Shown here in pieces: positions 16,677 through 24,779 of a stretch of DNA of 64,000 nucleotides (its first letter is position 1; every line of letters begins with the position of its first letter). The translations under genes and the position numbers were made by a program. Source of the stretch: Brachybacterium phenoliresistens (GTDB taxonomy: Bacteria; Actinomycetota; Actinomycetes; Actinomycetales; Dermabacteraceae); NCBI RefSeq assembly GCF_000576425.1, contig NZ_KK069990.1, positions 124,001-188,000 of the forward strand. The letters are read 5' to 3'. The notes under the pieces were generated by a model that made no database searches, was not told where the DNA came from, and saw nothing but the letters and a program-made list of their open reading frames with translations.

Positions 16677-17282
16677 ATGCAACGGTCGGTCCGGGATGAA
16701 GGGTGGGATGTGATGGCGACCACAGACGCGATGGTAGGACATGGCGCGGCCGAGGGGCAGGGTGCCCCCGACGGCCAGGGCGCGCGCGAGCAGCAGGAGC
16801 CCCGGTGGCTCAGCGCCGAGGAGCAGGTCGCCTGGCGCGGCTTCCTGTACGGCGTCAACCTCCTGTGGGAGCGGCTCGGGGACGCCCTCGAGCAGGACCC
16901 GCGGATCGACCTGACGATGGGCGAGTACGAGATCCTCGTCCGGCTGTCCGAGGCGCCCGAGCGCCGCATCCGCATGTCCGACCTCGCCGACCAGGTCGTC
17001 CACTCCCGCAGCCGCCTCACCCACACGGTCGCGCGGCTCGAGAAGCGCGGCATCGTCGAGCGGGTGCGCTGCGTGGCCGACGGCCGCGGGCGGGAGGCGC
17101 GGCTGACCGACGCGGGCATGGATCTGCTGCGCAGCGCCGCCCCGGTGCACGTCGCGTCCGTGCGCGCGCACCTGGTCGACGTCATCGGCCGCGAGGACCT
17201 CCTCGAGCTGGGCCGGATCTTCGCCAAGACCCTTCCGGAGGGGGCTCCCGTGAGGCTCGGCACCCCGCCAGAGAATTCCTAG
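16677..17282 (+). CDS. MarR-family transcriptional regulator
   Basis: A 201-residue winged-helix regulator. After about 40 Gly/Ala-rich residues, the domain runs from WLSAEEQVAWRGFL, with the helix-turn-helix at about 95-120 (RIRMSDLADQVVHSRSRLTH) and the wing at EKRGIVERVRCVADGRGREA. MarR proteins bind DNA as dimers and are released by small lipophilic ligands or oxidation; no regulatory Cys is evident in the domain apart from the C in VRCVAD. I used ATG 16677, which directly follows TATAAAT as in leaderless genes; ATG 16713 behind a G-rich stretch is an alternative that removes 12 residues. The divergent YceI gene is the likely target. Confidence 0.82.
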   Translation: MQRSVRDEGWDVMATTDAMVGHGAAEGQGAPDGQGAREQQEPRWLSAEEQVAWRGFLYGVNLLWERLGDALEQDPRIDLTMGEYEILVRLSEAPERRIRMSDLADQVVHSRSRLTHTVARLEKRGIVERVRCVADGRGREARLTDAGMDLLRSAAPVHVASVRAHLVDVIGREDLLELGRIFAKTLPEGAPVRLGTPPENS

Positions 17283-17349
17283 CTCCGCTTGGTACCGTGA
17301 GCCGGCCCCGAAGCAGTCGAGGAGCCCTGCCGATGAGGAGCACAGGCGC

Positions 17350-17997
17350 ATGAGCACGACGACCGTCCACCTGGTCCGCCACGGCGAGGTGCACAACCCG
17401 GAGAAGGTCCTGTACGGACGGCTCCCCGGGTACCGCCTGTCCGATCGCGGCCAGCAGATGGCGCAGCGCGTGGGGGAGCACCTCGCTCCGGCGGACGTCG
17501 CCCTCGTGCGCGCCTCCCCGCTGCTGCGGGCGCAGCAGACGGCCGCCCCCATCGCCGCCGCCCATGATCTCCCCGTCGAGGCCGACCAGCGCCTCATCGA
17601 GTCCGGCAACGTCTTCGAGGGACACCGCATGGGCCACGGCGCGGCGCGGTTCCAGGACCCCCGCAACTGGCGCCACTTCGCCAACCCCTTCCGCCCTTCC
17701 TGGGGCGAGCCCTTCCGCGACCAGGTCGCCCGGGTGATGGAGAGCATCCACGACGCCCGGGACCGCGCCGAGGGGCGCGAGGCCGTGCTCGTCCTGCACC
17801 AGCTGCCGATCTGGCTGATCCGCCGCAGCGCCGAGGGCAGGCCGCTGTGGCACCACCCGGGCCGCCGCGAGTGCAGCCTGTGCTCCGTGACCAGCCTGCA
17901 CTTCGTCGGCCCGCACCTGTCCGAGGTGAGCTACGCCGAGCCCGCGGCCGCGCTGCTGGACGGGGCCGTCGACGCCACCGGCGGGAAGCTCGCATGA
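17350..17997 (+). CDS. Histidine phosphatase family protein
   Basis: A 215-residue phosphoglycerate-mutase-like enzyme. The phosphohistidine motif LVRHGEVHNPE is at residues 8-18, the second arginine pattern is in ASPLLRAQQTA, and the acid His lies in VLVLHQLPIW. The substrate cannot be read from sequence. Such a gene begins the cytochrome c maturation cluster in many actinobacteria (for example the Mycobacterium Rv0525-Rv0529 order), and here the next four genes overlap it and each other. ATG 17350 has GAGGAG 11 bases upstream. A -10-like TACCGT is at 17291-17296. Confidence 0.85.
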   Translation: MSTTTVHLVRHGEVHNPEKVLYGRLPGYRLSDRGQQMAQRVGEHLAPADVALVRASPLLRAQQTAAPIAAAHDLPVEADQRLIESGNVFEGHRMGHGAARFQDPRNWRHFANPFRPSWGEPFRDQVARVMESIHDARDRAEGREAVLVLHQLPIWLIRRSAEGRPLWHHPGRRECSLCSVTSLHFVGPHLSEVSYAEPAAALLDGAVDATGGKLA

Positions 17998-18617
17998 GCG
18001 CGCGCCCCTCCCGCAGCCTGCGCCTCGCGCGCTCCGGCAGCCCCGCGATCACCCGCCGCACCGCGCTGTCCGCGGCGGGCGCCGCCGGCGGGGCCCTGCT
18101 GCTGGCCGCCTGCGGCACCGACACCTCCGGCCGCTACGACTCCGGCTACGTCGCCGGGGACGGCGTGACCGCGGAGATCCCCGCCGACGAGCGCGGCGAG
18201 CCCCTGGAGTTCTCCGGCACCACCTACGACGGCGAGGCGTTCTCCAGCGTCGACGCCCGCGGCGAGGTGCTCGTGCTGAACGTCTGGTACGCCTCCTGCC
18301 CTCCGTGCCGCGCCGAGGCGCCCGACCTCAAGGCCATCGCCGAGGAGTACGCCGACCAGGGCGTGCGCTTCCTCGGCGTGAACGTGCGCGACGAGGCCGG
18401 GCCCGCGCAGGCCTTCGAGGAGAAGTACCAGATCCCCTACCCCTCCCTCCCGGACCTCGACGCGACGATCCTGTACGCGCTGCGCGGCTCCGTGGCCCCC
18501 AACGCCGTGCCCTCGACCCTCGTGATCGACGTCGAGGGCCGCGTGGCGGCCCGCATCTCCGGAGCCGCGGACCCCTCGGTGCTGCGCACCATGATCGACA
18601 CGGTCCTGGCCGAATGA
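17994..18617 (+). CDS. resA: ResA/TlpA-like thiol-disulfide lipoprotein
   Basis: A 207-residue extracytoplasmic thioredoxin-like protein. The signal region has a twin arginine (ITRRTALSAAG) and a lipobox LLLAAC with Cys40, so it is probably a Tat-exported lipoprotein. The active site is C102-P-P-C105 in WYASCPPCRAEAPDL, followed by VRFLGVNVRDE and the cis-Pro region NAVPSTLVIDVEG. It should keep apocytochrome c haem-binding cysteines reduced, receiving electrons from CcdA encoded next. It overlaps both neighbours by ATGA. Confidence 0.9.
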   Translation: MSARPSRSLRLARSGSPAITRRTALSAAGAAGGALLLAACGTDTSGRYDSGYVAGDGVTAEIPADERGEPLEFSGTTYDGEAFSSVDARGEVLVLNVWYASCPPCRAEAPDLKAIAEEYADQGVRFLGVNVRDEAGPAQAFEEKYQIPYPSLPDLDATILYALRGSVAPNAVPSTLVIDVEGRVAARISGAADPSVLRTMIDTVLAE

Positions 18618-19429
18618 GGCTGGACACCATCGGAGAGGCCTTCGGGGCGACGGTCCTCGGCGGATCGCTGTGGCTGGCGATCGCCGTGGCCGCCGCCGCG
18701 GGCCTGGTCGCCTTCCTCTCGCCCTGCGTGCTGCCCGTCGTCCCCGGCTACCTGGGCTACGTCTCGGGCCTGGGCACCCAGGGCGTCGCCGGCTCCGGCG
18801 GGTCCGGGAAGGTCGGCGCCGTCGCCGGGCCGAGCGCCACGGCGCGCCCCGACCCCTCCCGCATGCTCCTGGGCAGCCTCCTGTTCGTCGCCGGGTTCGC
18901 GGCGGTGTTCATGGCCCTCGGCGGCTTCGTCGGGGCCCTGGGCCACCTGCTGCAGGCCCACCAGGTGTGGGTCAACCGCGTCAGCGGCGTGCTGGTGATC
19001 CTCATGGGACTGGTCTTCCTCGGCGTCTTCCCCTCCCTCACCGCGCAGAAGCGGATCTCCCGCCGGCCCGATGCGGGGCTGTGGGGCGCGCCGCTGATGG
19101 GCATCGTCTTCGGGCTGTCCTGGACGCCGTGCATCGGCCCGACCTACGCGGCCGTGGTCGCCCTCAGCCTCGACGGCGGCTCCGCGCTGCGCGGCGCCGT
19201 GCTGGCGCTGGCGTACTCGCTGGGCCTGGGGATCCCCTTCGTGCTGTTCGCCCTGCTGTTCCAGCGGGCGCTCGGCGCCAGCCGCGCCCTGGCGCGCCAC
19301 CGCCGGTCCATCGGCCTGGTCAGCGCCGCCCTGCTGATCGCGATCGGGGTGCTGCTGCTGACGGGGCAGTGGAGCACATGGATGTCGACCCTGCAGGTCG
19401 CCATCGCCGGGTTCGAGCCGGTGGTGTGA
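18614..19429 (+). CDS. ccdA: Cytochrome c biogenesis protein CcdA
   Basis: A 271-residue membrane protein with about six hydrophobic segments. It carries the two redox cysteines in AFLSPCVLPVVPGYLGYVSG and LSWTPCIGPTYAAVVALS, which pass reducing power from cytoplasmic thioredoxin to ResA outside. The loop after the first segment is unusually Gly/Ser-rich (about 60-80). It overlaps resA by ATGA and resB by one base (TGATG), consistent with one translationally coupled operon. Confidence 0.92.
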   Translation: MRLDTIGEAFGATVLGGSLWLAIAVAAAAGLVAFLSPCVLPVVPGYLGYVSGLGTQGVAGSGGSGKVGAVAGPSATARPDPSRMLLGSLLFVAGFAAVFMALGGFVGALGHLLQAHQVWVNRVSGVLVILMGLVFLGVFPSLTAQKRISRRPDAGLWGAPLMGIVFGLSWTPCIGPTYAAVVALSLDGGSALRGAVLALAYSLGLGIPFVLFALLFQRALGASRALARHRRSIGLVSAALLIAIGVLLLTGQWSTWMSTLQVAIAGFEPVV

Positions 19430-21162
19430 TGGACGCGCAGGAGGACGGGACGACGGTGGGAACGCAGAGCGAGGACCAGGACGCGGCCGCGGAGCGCGGC
19501 CCGGACGGCGGCGAGCAGACCGCCCGGGCGAGGACCCCGGGTCCCGGCCGGGCCGGAGCGGCAGAGGACTTCACCTCGGGCCGCGACGCCCCGCCGGCGA
19601 TGCCGAAGCTCGGCCTGCGCGGCACGGCGCTGTTCCTGTGGCGGCAGCTCACGAGCATGCAGACGGCCCTGGTGCTGCTCATGCTGCTCGCGATCGCCGC
19701 CGTGCCCGGGTCGCTGTACCCCCAGCGCAACGTCAACCCCGGCGAGACCGAGGCCTACCTGGCCGAGAACGGCAAGCTCGCCGAGATCCTGGACACCCTG
19801 GGCCTGTTCGACGTGTACTCCTCGCCGTGGTTCAGCGCGATCTACCTGCTGCTGTTCATCTCGCTCATCGGATGCGTGATCCCGCGGGCCCTGGTCCACC
19901 TGCGCCACCTGCGCGCCGCGCCGCCGCGCACCCCGGCGAAGCTGGGCCGCTTCGTCGGCCATACCCGGGTGCAGCTGCCCGGGGTCGATGCCGACGAGCT
20001 CGTCGAGCGCGCCCGGGCGGATCTGCGCGGGCGCCGCTACCGGACCGTCGTGCAGGAGGAGAAGCGCGCGCGGTCGGTGAGCTCGGAGCGCGGCTACCTG
20101 CGCGAGACCGGCAACCTGATCTTCCACATCGCGCTGCTGGGCGTCCTGATCGGCGTGGCGGGCGGGCACCTGACCCAGTACCGCGGGCAGATCACCGTGG
20201 TCGAGGGGGAGGGGTTCTCCAACTCCCTCACCCAGTACGACTCCTTCGACCCGGGGCCCTGGTTCGATGCCTCGCACCTGCCCGAGTTCCGCTTCACCCT
20301 GGACGAGTTCCGCGCCGAGTACTCCACCAGCACCAACGAGCACCAGTTCGGCCAGCCCACCCTGTTCGAGGCCGACATGACCGTGACCACGCCGGACACG
20401 GGCACCGCGGAGCAGACCGTGCGGGTGAACCAGCCGCTCGAGGTCCCCGGCGCGAGCCTGTACCTGCTGGGCAACGGCTACGCCCCGGAGATCACGCTGC
20501 GCGACGCCGAGGGCGCCGTGGTCGCCGAAGGGCCGCTGATCACGATCCCGATGGGCGACATGGGCTACACCAGCCAGCTCGTCCTCAAGGCGCCCGACGC
20601 CCAGCCCGAGCAGATGGCCGTGGTCGGGTTCTTCCTGCCCACCGGGGAGATCGACGAGTCCGGGCCCCATTCCCAGTTCCCCGCCCTGATCGACCCGCAG
20701 CTCGCGCTGACGGTGTACACCGGCGACCTCGGGCTGGATGCCGGGGTCCCGCAGAACGCCTACCAGATCGACGTCTCCAGCCTCGAGCCCGTGACGGGCG
20801 AGGACGGCAGCCCCGTGCTGATCCGCCTGTACCCGGGCCAGGAGTACGCCCTCGAGGACGGCTCGACGCTGTCCTTCGACGGCGTGCGCCGCTACGCGGC
20901 CTTCGACATCAAGCACGACCCCTTCCAGAAGTTCACGCTGGTGATGGCGCTGTCCGCCGCCGGCGGGCTGATCCTGTCGCTGTTCGTGCCGCGCCGCCGT
21001 GTGTGGGTGCGGGTGAGACCGGACGCCGATGGTGCGATCCTGGAGGTGGCCGGCCTCGCACGCAGCGAGGACCCCCGACTGGATGAGGACGTGCGCGAAC
21101 TCGCCGCACGCCTCGCCGCCCCCGCGCCGCCGGCGCCCACGTCAAGGAGCAGGAAATCGTGA
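19429..21162 (+). CDS. resB: Cytochrome c biogenesis protein ResB
   Basis: A 577-residue ResB/Ccs1 protein. The first 60 residues are a disordered acidic/Gly-rich extension. Hydrophobic segments near 78-98 (ALVLLMLLAIAAVPGSLYPQ), 135-155 (FSAIYLLLFISLIGCVIPRA) and 226-243 (GNLIFHIALLGVLIGVAGGH) precede a large external domain, and a last segment lies near 500 (MALSAAGGLILSLFVPRR). ResB and CcsB together form the System II haem lyase that exports haem and attaches it to apocytochrome c. It overlaps ccsB by GTGA. Confidence 0.92.
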   Translation: MDAQEDGTTVGTQSEDQDAAAERGPDGGEQTARARTPGPGRAGAAEDFTSGRDAPPAMPKLGLRGTALFLWRQLTSMQTALVLLMLLAIAAVPGSLYPQRNVNPGETEAYLAENGKLAEILDTLGLFDVYSSPWFSAIYLLLFISLIGCVIPRALVHLRHLRAAPPRTPAKLGRFVGHTRVQLPGVDADELVERARADLRGRRYRTVVQEEKRARSVSSERGYLRETGNLIFHIALLGVLIGVAGGHLTQYRGQITVVEGEGFSNSLTQYDSFDPGPWFDASHLPEFRFTLDEFRAEYSTSTNEHQFGQPTLFEADMTVTTPDTGTAEQTVRVNQPLEVPGASLYLLGNGYAPEITLRDAEGAVVAEGPLITIPMGDMGYTSQLVLKAPDAQPEQMAVVGFFLPTGEIDESGPHSQFPALIDPQLALTVYTGDLGLDAGVPQNAYQIDVSSLEPVTGEDGSPVLIRLYPGQEYALEDGSTLSFDGVRRYAAFDIKHDPFQKFTLVMALSAAGGLILSLFVPRRRVWVRVRPDADGAILEVAGLARSEDPRLDEDVRELAARLAAPAPPAPTSRSRKS

Positions 21163-22232
21163 ACGAGCAGCTCGCGGAGGTGTCCAACCTCCTGATCGTC
21201 GTCGCGATCGTGGTGTACATCCTCGGTCTCATCGGATTCTCCGCGGATCTCGCGGCCGCCTCGCAGCGCCGCAGCGATCAGCGCCTCGCGCAGAAGCAGC
21301 TGGTCGGGGCCGCGTCGGCAGCGGTCCCGGAGGCCGGCGGCGGGGTCTTCCCGTCGGCCGGAGCAGGGGACGGGGGCGGCGCCCCGGCGCCGCGCACGAT
21401 GAGCGCGCTGACCTTCGCCTACGGCATGACGGGCGTCGCGGTGCTGCTGCACCTGGCCGGCATCGTGCTGCGCGGGGTCGTCACCCAGCGCGTGCCGTGG
21501 GCGAACATGTACGAGTTCTCCATGAGCGGCGCCGCGGTCGTCGTGCTCATGTTCCTCATCTTCTCGATCCGCCGCGGGGACCTGCGCCTGCTGGGTACCT
21601 TCGTGATCCTGCCGGTCCTGATCGTCATGCTCGTCGCACAGACCTTCTGGATCGTCCCGGCCGCCACCCTCACCCCGAGCCTGCAGAACTCCCACTGGCT
21701 GGTCATCCACGTGATCATCGCGGTGCTGTCCAGCGGCCTGTTCGGCCTCGGCGCGCTCGTCGCCGTGCTGCAGCTGATCCAGTCCCGCTACGAGGCGGCG
21801 CGCGCCGGGCTGGGGGCCGCGGGGGCGTCCGATGCCCCGGCCGCGCAGGCCGAGGGCCAGGACGCGGGCGCCGGTGCCCCGGTCTGGGGCCGTGTCGGCT
21901 CGGTGCTGGACCGGCTGCCCGGGGCCAAGCCCCTCGAGGCCCTCAGCTACCGCATCCACGCGGTCGCCTTCGTCGGCTGGACCTTCACCCTGATCTTCGG
22001 CGCGATCTGGGCCAACCAGGCGTGGGGCCGCTTCTGGAACTGGGATCCCAAGGAGGTGTGGACCTTCATCACCTGGGTCGTCTACGCCTGCTACCTGCAC
22101 GCCCGGGCGACCCGCGGCTTCCGCGGCAACAAGGCCGCCTGGTTCGCCCTGGCCGGCTTCGTCTGCGTCATCTTCAACTACACCGTCGTCAACACGGTCA
22201 TCAACGGTCTGCACTCGTACTCGGGTCTGTGA
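21159..22232 (+). CDS. ccsB: Cytochrome c synthase subunit CcsB (ResC)
   Basis: A 357-residue polytopic protein of the CcsA/CcsB/ResC family. The haem-handling WWD-like signature is WGRFWNWDPKEVWTF near residue 290, and VPWANMYEFSMSG is the other conserved segment; His residues in FAYGM..LLHLAG, LVIHVIIAVLS and IHAVAFVGW are candidates for haem axial ligands. The start is GTG 21159 overlapping the resB stop. It is the last gene of the operon. Its final codons and stop lie in the first unit of a 20-bp repeat that continues into the intergenic region. Confidence 0.92.
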   Translation: MNEQLAEVSNLLIVVAIVVYILGLIGFSADLAAASQRRSDQRLAQKQLVGAASAAVPEAGGGVFPSAGAGDGGGAPAPRTMSALTFAYGMTGVAVLLHLAGIVLRGVVTQRVPWANMYEFSMSGAAVVVLMFLIFSIRRGDLRLLGTFVILPVLIVMLVAQTFWIVPAATLTPSLQNSHWLVIHVIIAVLSSGLFGLGALVAVLQLIQSRYEAARAGLGAAGASDAPAAQAEGQDAGAGAPVWGRVGSVLDRLPGAKPLEALSYRIHAVAFVGWTFTLIFGAIWANQAWGRFWNWDPKEVWTFITWVVYACYLHARATRGFRGNKAAWFALAGFVCVIFNYTVVNTVINGLHSYSGL

Positions 22233-22280
22233 CCGGCTGCTCGACTCCGTGACCGGCTGCTCGGGTCTGTGACCGGCGCC
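22221..22280 (+). repeat. 20-bp tandem repeat, three copies, over the ccsB stop
   Basis: Units at 22221-22240, 22241-22260 and 22261-22280 follow TCGGGTCTGTGACCGGCTGC with a few changes in units 2 and 3. Unit 1 includes the last codons and TGA stop of ccsB, and every unit repeats a GTGACCGG core. Confidence 0.9.
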
Positions 22281-22325
22281 GTCCCCGGGGCCGCTGCAGG
22301 ACGCCGACGGGCGCGCCGCCGGCGG

Positions 22326-22709
22326 TCAGGAGGTGCTGCGCGGTTCGCCGTCCTCGCCGGACGGCGTGCTCCCGCCGTCGCCGTCCTCGCCCGCTCCTGA
22401 GCCCTTCTCGCGCTCGCGGCGCTCCCGGCGGATCTGCTCGTCCAGGCTGCGCAGGAACTCCGGGTCGTCGTCGGGGGCCATCGGCCCCTCGCGGCGCGGA
22501 CGGCCGGGACGCCCCGCCCCGGCCGGTCCGGACCGGTCCGTGCCGACCAGCAGCCAGGTGATCGGACCGATCCACGGGATGATGACGATCAGCACGATCC
22601 ACGCCCATTTCGGGATGCCGCGCACGCGATCGTCCGTCGTCTGGATGCAGTCCGCGAGGGCGAAGATCGACAGGGCGATGGAGACGAGGGCGAGGATCGC
22701 GCGGGGCAT
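22326..22709 (-). CDS. PLDc_N-domain small membrane protein
   Basis: A 127-residue protein. A first hydrophobic helix (MPRAILALVSIALSIFALAD) is followed by the PLDc_N signature RGIPKWAWIVLIVIIPWIG and WLLVGTDR; the remaining 70 residues are charged and disordered (EFLRSLDEQIRRERRERE). PLDc_N is the N-terminal membrane module of cardiolipin synthases, here alone without the catalytic part. Function is unknown. ATG 22709 lies 6 bases after minus-strand TACACT. It is convergent with ccsB and upstream of the alarmone synthetase transcript end. Confidence 0.78.
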   Translation of the reverse strand: MPRAILALVSIALSIFALADCIQTTDDRVRGIPKWAWIVLIVIIPWIGPITWLLVGTDRSGPAGAGRPGRPRREGPMAPDDDPEFLRSLDEQIRRERREREKGSGAGEDGDGGSTPSGEDGEPRSTS

Positions 22710-22715
22710 GCTTCG

Positions 22716-22721
22716 AGTGTA
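22716..22721 (-). promoter_or_regulatory. -10 hexamer TACACT, leaderless start
   Basis: Minus-strand TACACT ends 6 bases before ATG 22709 of the PLDc_N protein. Confidence 0.5.
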
Positions 22722-22765
22722 GGCGCCGCAGGACCGGTCGGTGACGGCGGGAGGTCCCGGTCCGC

Positions 22766-23515
22766 TCAGCGATCGCGGGAGCGGTCCTCCTGGTCGGGGC
22801 CCGGCCGCGGCGAGGGCGGGGCGAGCTCCGCGCGCAGCGCCGTCATCTGCTCGTCGAGGCTGCGGGCGGTGCCGGCGATCTCGCTCATGGTGCGCGAGAG
22901 CTCCGGCGGCACGTCCCCGGCGAACTTGTAGCGCAGCTCGTGCTCGGCGCTGGCCCAGAAGTCCATCGCGATGGTGCGGATCTGGATCTCCACCGGGACC
23001 TGGACGGTGCGGTCGGCCAGGAACACCGGCACCTCGACGACGAGGTGCAGCGAGCGGTAGCCGTTGGGCTTGGGCTCGGCGATGTAGTCCTTGACCTGCA
23101 GCAGGGTGAGATCGCCCTGCCGGCGCAGGGCATCGGCCACGAGATACACGTCCTCGACGTACGGGCAGGTCACACGCATCCCCGCGATGTCGAGGATGTT
23201 CGCGCGGATCGCCTCGAGCGTCGGCTCGCAGTTCTTGCGGACGGTCTTCTCGATCATCGAGTCCACCGACTTCAGTCGCGTCTTGACGTGCTCGATGGGG
23301 GAGTGGTCGTAGGTCAGGTCGAACTGCTCGCGCAGGATCCCGACCTTCGTGGTGATCTCGTCCAGCCCGAACTTGTACTCGAGGCGGAAGGTGACGAAGG
23401 TGCGCTGGATCTGCTTGAGCATCTCGTCGAGATCCTCGCCCTCGGCGTCCCGGCCCGCCAGGGCACGGACCGCGTCGACGGCGCGGGCGGACAGCTGCGA
23501 GGGCACGAGACTCAT
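22766..23515 (-). CDS. Small alarmone synthetase, RelA/SpoT nucleotidyltransferase domain
   Basis: A 249-residue single-domain (p)ppGpp synthetase of the RelQ/YjbM type. Visible motifs are VKTRLKSVDSMIEKT, DIAGMRVTCPYVEDVY (catalytic Asp), VKDYIAEPKPNGYRSLH and VPVEIQIRTIAMDFWASAEH (catalytic Glu), with no HD hydrolase, TGS or ACT domains. It should transfer pyrophosphate from ATP to GDP or GTP (or GMP) in the cytoplasm under stress. The C-terminal 35 residues are a charged tail. It is leaderless by its -10 placement and divergent from the DUF4229 gene. Confidence 0.9.
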   Translation of the reverse strand: MSLVPSQLSARAVDAVRALAGRDAEGEDLDEMLKQIQRTFVTFRLEYKFGLDEITTKVGILREQFDLTYDHSPIEHVKTRLKSVDSMIEKTVRKNCEPTLEAIRANILDIAGMRVTCPYVEDVYLVADALRRQGDLTLLQVKDYIAEPKPNGYRSLHLVVEVPVFLADRTVQVPVEIQIRTIAMDFWASAEHELRYKFAGDVPPELSRTMSEIAGTARSLDEQMTALRAELAPPSPRPGPDQEDRSRDR

Positions 23516-23522
23516 GGGGGCG

Positions 23523-23528
23523 ATTGTG
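23523..23528 (-). promoter_or_regulatory. -10 hexamer CACAAT, leaderless start
   Basis: Minus-strand CACAAT ends 7 bases before ATG 23515 of the alarmone synthetase, in a 71-base divergent gap. Confidence 0.5.
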
Positions 23529-23574
23529 CCCTCCGGGCCGGGGAGCGTGCTGGGCGCGTCCCAGGCGGCACCGC

Positions 23575-23580
23575 TACCCT
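23575..23580 (+). promoter_or_regulatory. -10 hexamer TACCCT, leaderless start
   Basis: TACCCT ends 6 bases before ATG 23587 of the DUF4229 gene, back to back with the alarmone synthetase promoter. Confidence 0.5.
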
Positions 23581-23586
23581 GGCCCG

Positions 23587-23901
23587 ATGCGAGACGTCCT
23601 GCTCTACTCGGTGCTGCGCCTGGGCATCTTCCTGCTCGTGTGGGTCGCGCTCATCTACGCGGGGATGCACTATCTGCTCGCCGGCGCGCTGGCCGCGCTG
23701 ATCGCGATGCTGCTGTCGATCCTGCTGCTGCGCGGTCCGCGCGAGGGCGCCGCCCAGCGCTGGAAGGCGGCCGATGAGGCCCGCCGGGAGCGCCGCTCCG
23801 GGGAGGCGCCGGACGAGGACGCCGCCGAGGAGGACGCCCTGCTGGACTCGACCGGGGACCCGGACGGCTCAGAGGACGAACCCCAGCAGAAGCAGGACTG
23901 A
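23587..23901 (+). CDS. DUF4229 membrane protein
   Basis: A 104-residue protein with two hydrophobic helices (LRLGIFLLVWVALIYAGM; LAGALAALIAMLLSILLLRG) followed by a charged cytoplasmic tail rich in Asp/Glu/Arg. This matches DUF4229, a small actinobacterial family of unknown function that is often next to menA. Here its last 33 bases overlap the 3' end of menA on the other strand. ATG 23587 directly follows a -10 hexamer. Confidence 0.8.
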   Translation: MRDVLLYSVLRLGIFLLVWVALIYAGMHYLLAGALAALIAMLLSILLLRGPREGAAQRWKAADEARRERRSGEAPDEDAAEEDALLDSTGDPDGSEDEPQQKQD

Positions 23902-24750
23902 GAACACCAGCTCGAGGCGCCCGGTCGCGCCGAGCACGGGGATGAGGGCCCGTCCGGCGGCGCCGCGCAGCACCACGCGGGCCGGCAGGATCGCCAGGGG
24001 CAGCGCGAGCAGCACCAGCGCCGTCCACGGGACCGCGACCATCACCGGGATCATCAGGACGAAGGGCATGAGCGTGACCCCGGCGAACAGGATCCGGGTG
24101 CCGCGGTCCCCGAGGCGCACCGCGAGGGTCCGCTTCCCGGATCCGCGGTCGGTGGGGATGTCGCGGAGGTTGTTGGTGAGCATGATCGCGACGGCCAGCA
24201 GACCGATCGCGCAGGCCACCAGGACCGCCACCCAGCTCACCGCGCCGGTGATCGCGTAGACGGTGCCGGCGACGGCCACCAGGCCGAAGAACACGAACAC
24301 GAACACCTCGCCGAGGCCGAGGTACCCGTAGGGCCGCTTCCCGCCGGTGTAGAACCAGGCGGCGGCGATCGCCGCGGCCCCCAGGACCAGCGTCCACCAG
24401 ATGCCGGAGATCGCCACGAGCACCAGCCCGAGCACGGCCCCGACGGCGAGGGAGAGCAGCGCCGCCCGCTTCACCGCGGCCGGCTCCGCGGCCCCGGAGC
24501 CGACCAGGCGGAACGGGCCCACCCGGTCGTCGTCCGTGCCGCGGATCCCGTCGGAGTAGTCGTTGGCGTAGTTCACGCCGATCTGCAGCGCCACGGCCAC
24601 GCCCAGCGCCAGCAGGGCGCGAGGGATCACGTGCTCCCAGTACAGCCCGGTCACCCAGATCGAGGCCCCGGTACCGGCGGCGACGGGGGAGAGGGCGGCG
24701 GGCAGGGTGCGGGGACGGGCGCCCTGCACCCACTGCTGGAGGGTGGCCAC
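23869..24750 (-). CDS. menA: 1,4-dihydroxy-2-naphthoate polyprenyltransferase
   Basis: A 293-residue UbiA-superfamily membrane enzyme that attaches the polyprenyl tail to 1,4-dihydroxy-2-naphthoate to give demethylmenaquinone. The prenyl-diphosphate site is NYANDYSDGIRGTDDDR near residue 60, and a second acidic motif is in LTNNLRDIPTDRGSGKRTLA; about eight hydrophobic helices are present. The GTG at 24750 is preceded by AAAGG; the N-terminus WVQGARPRTLPAALSPV is typical. It follows menE by 29 bases on the same strand, so menB-menE-menA are probably one operon. Confidence 0.93.
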   Translation of the reverse strand: MATLQQWVQGARPRTLPAALSPVAAGTGASIWVTGLYWEHVIPRALLALGVAVALQIGVNYANDYSDGIRGTDDDRVGPFRLVGSGAAEPAAVKRAALLSLAVGAVLGLVLVAISGIWWTLVLGAAAIAAAWFYTGGKRPYGYLGLGEVFVFVFFGLVAVAGTVYAITGAVSWVAVLVACAIGLLAVAIMLTNNLRDIPTDRGSGKRTLAVRLGDRGTRILFAGVTLMPFVLMIPVMVAVPWTALVLLALPLAILPARVVLRGAAGRALIPVLGATGRLELVFSVLLLLGFVL

Positions 24751-24779
24751 GGCAGACCTTTCGATGGAGGGGAAGCGGT

